This document shows, one piece after another, positions 13,050 through 16,010 of a stretch of 16,010 bases of DNA. The DNA lies in contig JAEYRQ010000153.1 of NCBI GenBank assembly GCA_023435545.1, forward strand, positions 1 through 16,010, read 5' to 3'. Each line of letters starts with the position of its first letter. Position 1 is the stretch's first letter. Both the position numbers and the translations under genes were made by a program. The notes under the pieces are model-generated. The model searched no databases and was not told the DNA's origin. It worked only from the letters and a program-made list of their open reading frames with translations. The stretch is from Pseudomonadota bacterium (GTDB lineage Bacteria > Pseudomonadota > Alphaproteobacteria > Rhizobiales > Tepidamorphaceae).

Positions 13050-15380
13050 ATGACACTGACATTCAGACAGCGCTACCTCACGCGCCCGGTTCTTCAGTGG
13101 GCGAAGACTGCACTTCCGTCGATGTCGGAAACGGAGCGGGCGGCCCTTGAGGCGGGTGACGTCTGGTGGGACGCCGAACTGTTCACCGGCAATCCCGATT
13201 TCTCGAAACTCCGCTCCACAAGAGCTGCACATCTCAGCGACGAGGAACGCGCGTTCCTTGACGGCCCGGTGCGCGAACTGTGCACGCTGGTGGACGACTG
13301 GAAGCTGACCTGGGAGGAGGGGGATCTACCGAAGGCCGCGTGGGATTTGATGCGCCGCGAGAAGTTCTTCGGGATGATCATCCCGAAGCAGTATGGCGGC
13401 CTCGGCTTCTCGTCCTTCGCCCAGTCCGAGGTCATCCGGACGCTGTCCAGCCGTTCCGTCACCGCCGCCGTGACGGTGATGGTGCCGAATTCGCTGGGTC
13501 CGGGCGAACTGCTGATGATGTTCGGGACGGACGCACAACGCGACCGGTGGCTTCCAGGTCTCGCCGACGGGCGGGAGATTCCCTGCTTCGGCCTGACGAG
13601 CCGGGAGGCCGGCTCCGATGCCGCCGCGATGACCGACACCGGTACCGTCTGTCGTGGAACCGACGAGGACGGCCGCGACGTTCTGAACATCCGCCTGAAC
13701 TTCCGCAAGCGCTACATCACGCTGTCGCCGGTGGCGACGGTGCTTGGTCTGGCATTCAAGCTGGTGGATCCCGACCGCCTGCTCGGCGGCGAGGTGGAGC
13801 GCGGCATCACCGTCGCGCTGGTACCAACCGACCTCAAGGGCATCAGCCGGGGCAGGAGGCACCTCGCCGGAATGCAGTTCTTCCAGAACGGGCCGATCGA
13901 GGGCAAGGACGTCGTCGTGCCGCTCGAGGCGGTGATCGGCGGCCCGGAGCGGATCGGCCAGGGCTGGCCAATGCTGATGTCGGCTTTGGCGGCCGGCCGG
14001 GGCATCTCGCTTCCCGCCCTCTCGGCAGCGGCCGCCGCCTTCACAGCCCGCACGACCGGCAGCTACGCCCGGGTGCGGTCGCAGTTCGGCTTGCCGGTCG
14101 GCAAATTCGAGGGGGTTCAGGATCGGCTCGGCGTGATCGCCGGTAACGCTTACCTGGTCGACGCAGCGCGCAGGCTGACCTGCGCGGGAATAGACGAGGG
14201 CAGGGCGCCCGCCGTCATTTCCGCGATCATGAAGGCGCACGCGACGTTCCTGATGCGCGAATCCGTCATCGACGCGATGGACGTACATGCCGGGAAGGCG
14301 GTCATCGACGGGCCGCGCAACTATCTCGGCAGCCTGTGGCGGGCTTTGCCGATCGGAATCACGGTCGAAGGCGCAAACATCCTCACCCGCAACCTGATCA
14401 TCTTCGGACAGGGGGCAATCCGCTGCCATCCCTGGCTGCTCAAGGAGATGACCGCGCTGGAGGAGCCCGACGCAGACAAGGCGCTTCAGGAATTCGATGC
14501 GGCGTTCTGGGGCCATGTCGGGCATTCGGCTGCGACGCTGTTCCGTGCCTGGGGACGGAGTTGGACGGGCGGCCGGCTCGCACCGGCGCCGGATGCCGGT
14601 CCTGTCAGGCGGCACTACCGCCAGATTTCCCGATATGCCGCCTGCTTCGCGCTCGCCTCCGACATGGCGTTGCTCACGATGGGTGGCGCGCTGAAGCGCA
14701 AGGAGTCGATCTCCGCCCGTCTCGGCGACGTGCTGTCGGAACTCTATCTCCTCTCCGCCGTGCTGAAACGTTGGGAGGATGATGGGCGCCACGACGCCGA
14801 TCTGCCGCTGGTCGACTGGTGCATGGCGCGCGGCACCGGGCGGATTGCCGCCGCGCTCGATGACGTCCTGGCCAATTTCCCGAGCCGGCCGGCGGCATGG
14901 CTGATGCGCTTCGTCATGCCGCCCGGCACCAGGCGTGGGCCACCCGATGCGCTGACCCATGCCTGCGCGGAGATCCTGATGGAGCCGTCGGCGACGCGCG
15001 ACCGGCTGACGGCGGGTCTGCATTTCGGCCTCGAGGGCGAACCGGTCAGCAATCTTGAGACCGCCTTCCGGCTGGTCGTCGAGAGCGAACCGCTGCGGCG
15101 GCGGCTCAAGGAGGCCAAGGTCGACATGGCCGCGGGACTGGAGCGCGGTATCATATCTCGTACAGATGCGCAGCGCCTCGCCGAGGCCGAGTCGGCGGTG
15201 GCGGAGGTCGTCGAAGTCGACGATTTCGCCGCAGCCGATCTCTCTGGTGCCCAGCCGAAGGCCGCCCGTGGGAAGACGGCCCGAATAGCCACCACGCGGC
15301 CGAAAAAGCCCGTCGAGACTGCGGCGACCAGCAGTGCTCCGGCCGTCGAGACCCCAGCACGCAAAGTGGCCCGCCGATGA
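13050..15380 (+). CDS. fadE: Acyl-CoA dehydrogenase, FadE type
   Basis: This FAD-dependent acyl-CoA dehydrogenase performs the first step of fatty acid beta-oxidation, acyl-CoA to trans-2-enoyl-CoA. It has 776 residues and belongs to the large two-domain FadE class (E. coli 814), not the ~380-residue class. The start MTLTFRQRYLTRPVLQW, then LEAGDVWWDAELFTGNPDF, is typical of proteobacterial FadE without the membrane segments. FGMIIPKQYGGLGFS and GLTSREAGSDA (from residue 181) mark the substrate/FAD region. Glu440 in TVEGANILTRN, followed by IFGQGAIRCHPW, is the likely catalytic base region. A C-terminal bacterial-type domain (DUF1974) spans roughly residues 480-725 (RYAACFALASDMALLTMGGALKRKE split within it). 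The last ~50 residues are an Ala/Pro/Lys/Arg-rich low-complexity tail ending in KVARR. It overlaps the thiolase gene by ATGA. The FadR-like site lies upstream. Confidence 0.93.
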   Translation: MTLTFRQRYLTRPVLQWAKTALPSMSETERAALEAGDVWWDAELFTGNPDFSKLRSTRAAHLSDEERAFLDGPVRELCTLVDDWKLTWEEGDLPKAAWDLMRREKFFGMIIPKQYGGLGFSSFAQSEVIRTLSSRSVTAAVTVMVPNSLGPGELLMMFGTDAQRDRWLPGLADGREIPCFGLTSREAGSDAAAMTDTGTVCRGTDEDGRDVLNIRLNFRKRYITLSPVATVLGLAFKLVDPDRLLGGEVERGITVALVPTDLKGISRGRRHLAGMQFFQNGPIEGKDVVVPLEAVIGGPERIGQGWPMLMSALAAGRGISLPALSAAAAAFTARTTGSYARVRSQFGLPVGKFEGVQDRLGVIAGNAYLVDAARRLTCAGIDEGRAPAVISAIMKAHATFLMRESVIDAMDVHAGKAVIDGPRNYLGSLWRALPIGITVEGANILTRNLIIFGQGAIRCHPWLLKEMTALEEPDADKALQEFDAAFWGHVGHSAATLFRAWGRSWTGGRLAPAPDAGPVRRHYRQISRYAACFALASDMALLTMGGALKRKESISARLGDVLSELYLLSAVLKRWEDDGRHDADLPLVDWCMARGTGRIAAALDDVLANFPSRPAAWLMRFVMPPGTRRGPPDALTHACAEILMEPSATRDRLTAGLHFGLEGEPVSNLETAFRLVVESEPLRRRLKEAKVDMAAGLERGIISRTDAQRLAEAESAVAEVVEVDDFAAADLSGAQPKAARGKTARIATTRPKKPVETAATSSAPAVETPARKVARR

Positions 15381-16010
15381 GCGAACCGCCCGTCTACATC
15401 GTCGATGGCCTCCGCTCGCCGTTCCTGAAGGCGCGCGCAGGACCCGGTCCGTTCACGCCCGTCGACCTCGCCGTGCAATGCGGCCGTCCGCTGCTGCTGC
15501 GCCAACCCTTCCCGCCCGAGGAGATCGACGAGGTGATCCTCGGCTGCGTCAACGTCATCGCAGACGAGATGAACCCGGCACGGGTGGCGGCATTGCGTCT
15601 GGGAATGGGCGCGCAGATGACGGCCTTCACCGTGCAGATCAACTGCGGCTCCGGAATGCAGTCGATCGACACCGCGTTCCGCAACATCCGCGAGGGACGC
15701 TCCGAAATCGTGCTGGCCGGCGGTGCTGAGGCGCTCAGCCATTCTCCACTGGTCTACCGGCGCGATGCGGTCGAGTGGTACGCGTCGCTTGCAGCTGCAA
15801 AGTCGCCGATGGCCAAGCTCGCCGCTTTTGCGCGGATCAGACCGAGGTTCTTCAAGCCGGTGATCGGCCTCGAACGGGGACTGACGGACCCCATCGTCGA
15901 GCTCAACATGGGCCAGACCGCCGAGGTGGTGGCGCACCTGTTCGGCATCGACCGGACCGAGGCGGACGCCTATGCCGTCGACAGCCACCACCGGCTCGCC
16001 CGCGCGCAGG
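15377..16010 (+). CDS. Acetyl-CoA acyltransferase (thiolase), 3' end cut off
   Basis: This thiolase, with 211 complete codons visible, carries out the last step of beta-oxidation or acetoacetyl-CoA thiolysis and runs off the right edge. The start MSEPPVYIVDGLRSPFLK is the normal thiolase beginning. The nucleophilic Cys90 lies in INCGSGMQSI, and VLAGGAEALSHSPLVY follows at the expected distance. The segment NMGQTAEVVAHLFGIDRTEADAYAVDSH (split here by meaning: NMGQTAE, then the DAYAVDSH helix) is also a family hallmark. The His and second Cys motifs lie beyond the edge. It overlaps fadE by four bases, so the two are co-translated; a FadB-like hydratase/dehydrogenase would be expected next but is not visible. 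Whether it is a long-chain FadA/FadI type or a short-chain acetyltransferase cannot be told from this part. Confidence 0.9.
   Translation, partial: MSEPPVYIVDGLRSPFLKARAGPGPFTPVDLAVQCGRPLLLRQPFPPEEIDEVILGCVNVIADEMNPARVAALRLGMGAQMTAFTVQINCGSGMQSIDTAFRNIREGRSEIVLAGGAEALSHSPLVYRRDAVEWYASLAAAKSPMAKLAAFARIRPRFFKPVIGLERGLTDPIVELNMGQTAEVVAHLFGIDRTEADAYAVDSHHRLARAQ

Noticed and set aside
13326..15023. Minus-strand open frame of 565 codons opposite fadE
   Set aside because: It is a shadow of FadE with no domain, and its His/Arg/Asp-rich composition is typical of antisense frames in GC-rich DNA.

Overview
The window is high-GC DNA with tightly packed catabolic genes, many overlapping by four bases (ATGA). 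The gene content fits an alphaproteobacterium, probably of the Hyphomicrobiales/Rhizobiales type: a heterotetrameric sarcosine oxidase soxBDAG operon, a branched-chain-type (HAAT) ABC importer, and a long two-domain FadE. No taxonomic marker gene is present, so this placement is inference. No RNA gene, insertion sequence, phage gene or CRISPR array was seen.

Layout. (1) Bases 1-78: the start of a minus-strand gene encoding a signal peptide, running off the left edge. (2) About 80-297: a divergent intergenic region with three tandem 13-bp repeats and a weak promoter for soxB. (3) 298-5400: soxB-soxD-soxA-soxG, the four subunits of sarcosine oxidase. (4) 5489-6655: an exported SxxK serine hydrolase of the class C beta-lactamase / D,D-peptidase fold. 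(5) 6729-7985, minus strand: a cytosine-deaminase/AtzC-like amidohydrolase, convergent with the serine hydrolase. (6) 7986-8232: a divergent control region with a promoter-like element and a 15-bp palindrome. (7) 8233-12936: a complete HAAT importer in the order livF-livH-livM-livK-livG. (8) 13050 to the right edge: a fatty-acid oxidation operon, fadE-type acyl-CoA dehydrogenase followed by a thiolase cut by the window end. A FadR-like inverted repeat lies just upstream of fadE.

How the genes may work together. Sarcosine oxidase demethylates sarcosine to glycine and delivers the carbon as 5,10-methylene-tetrahydrofolate. The amidohydrolase and the divergent importer look like one uptake-and-hydrolysis unit for a nitrogenous compound that cannot be named from sequence. 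A heterocycle or amide degraded toward sarcosine (for example creatinine or N-methylhydantoin) would link it to soxBDAG, but this is speculation. The fadE-thiolase pair is probably an independent beta-oxidation operon.

Most of the window is ordinary catabolic gene content. The points most worth a second look are the amidohydrolase's missing catalytic Glu, the palindrome in its shared control region with the importer, the tandem repeats upstream of soxB, and the FadR-like site upstream of fadE.
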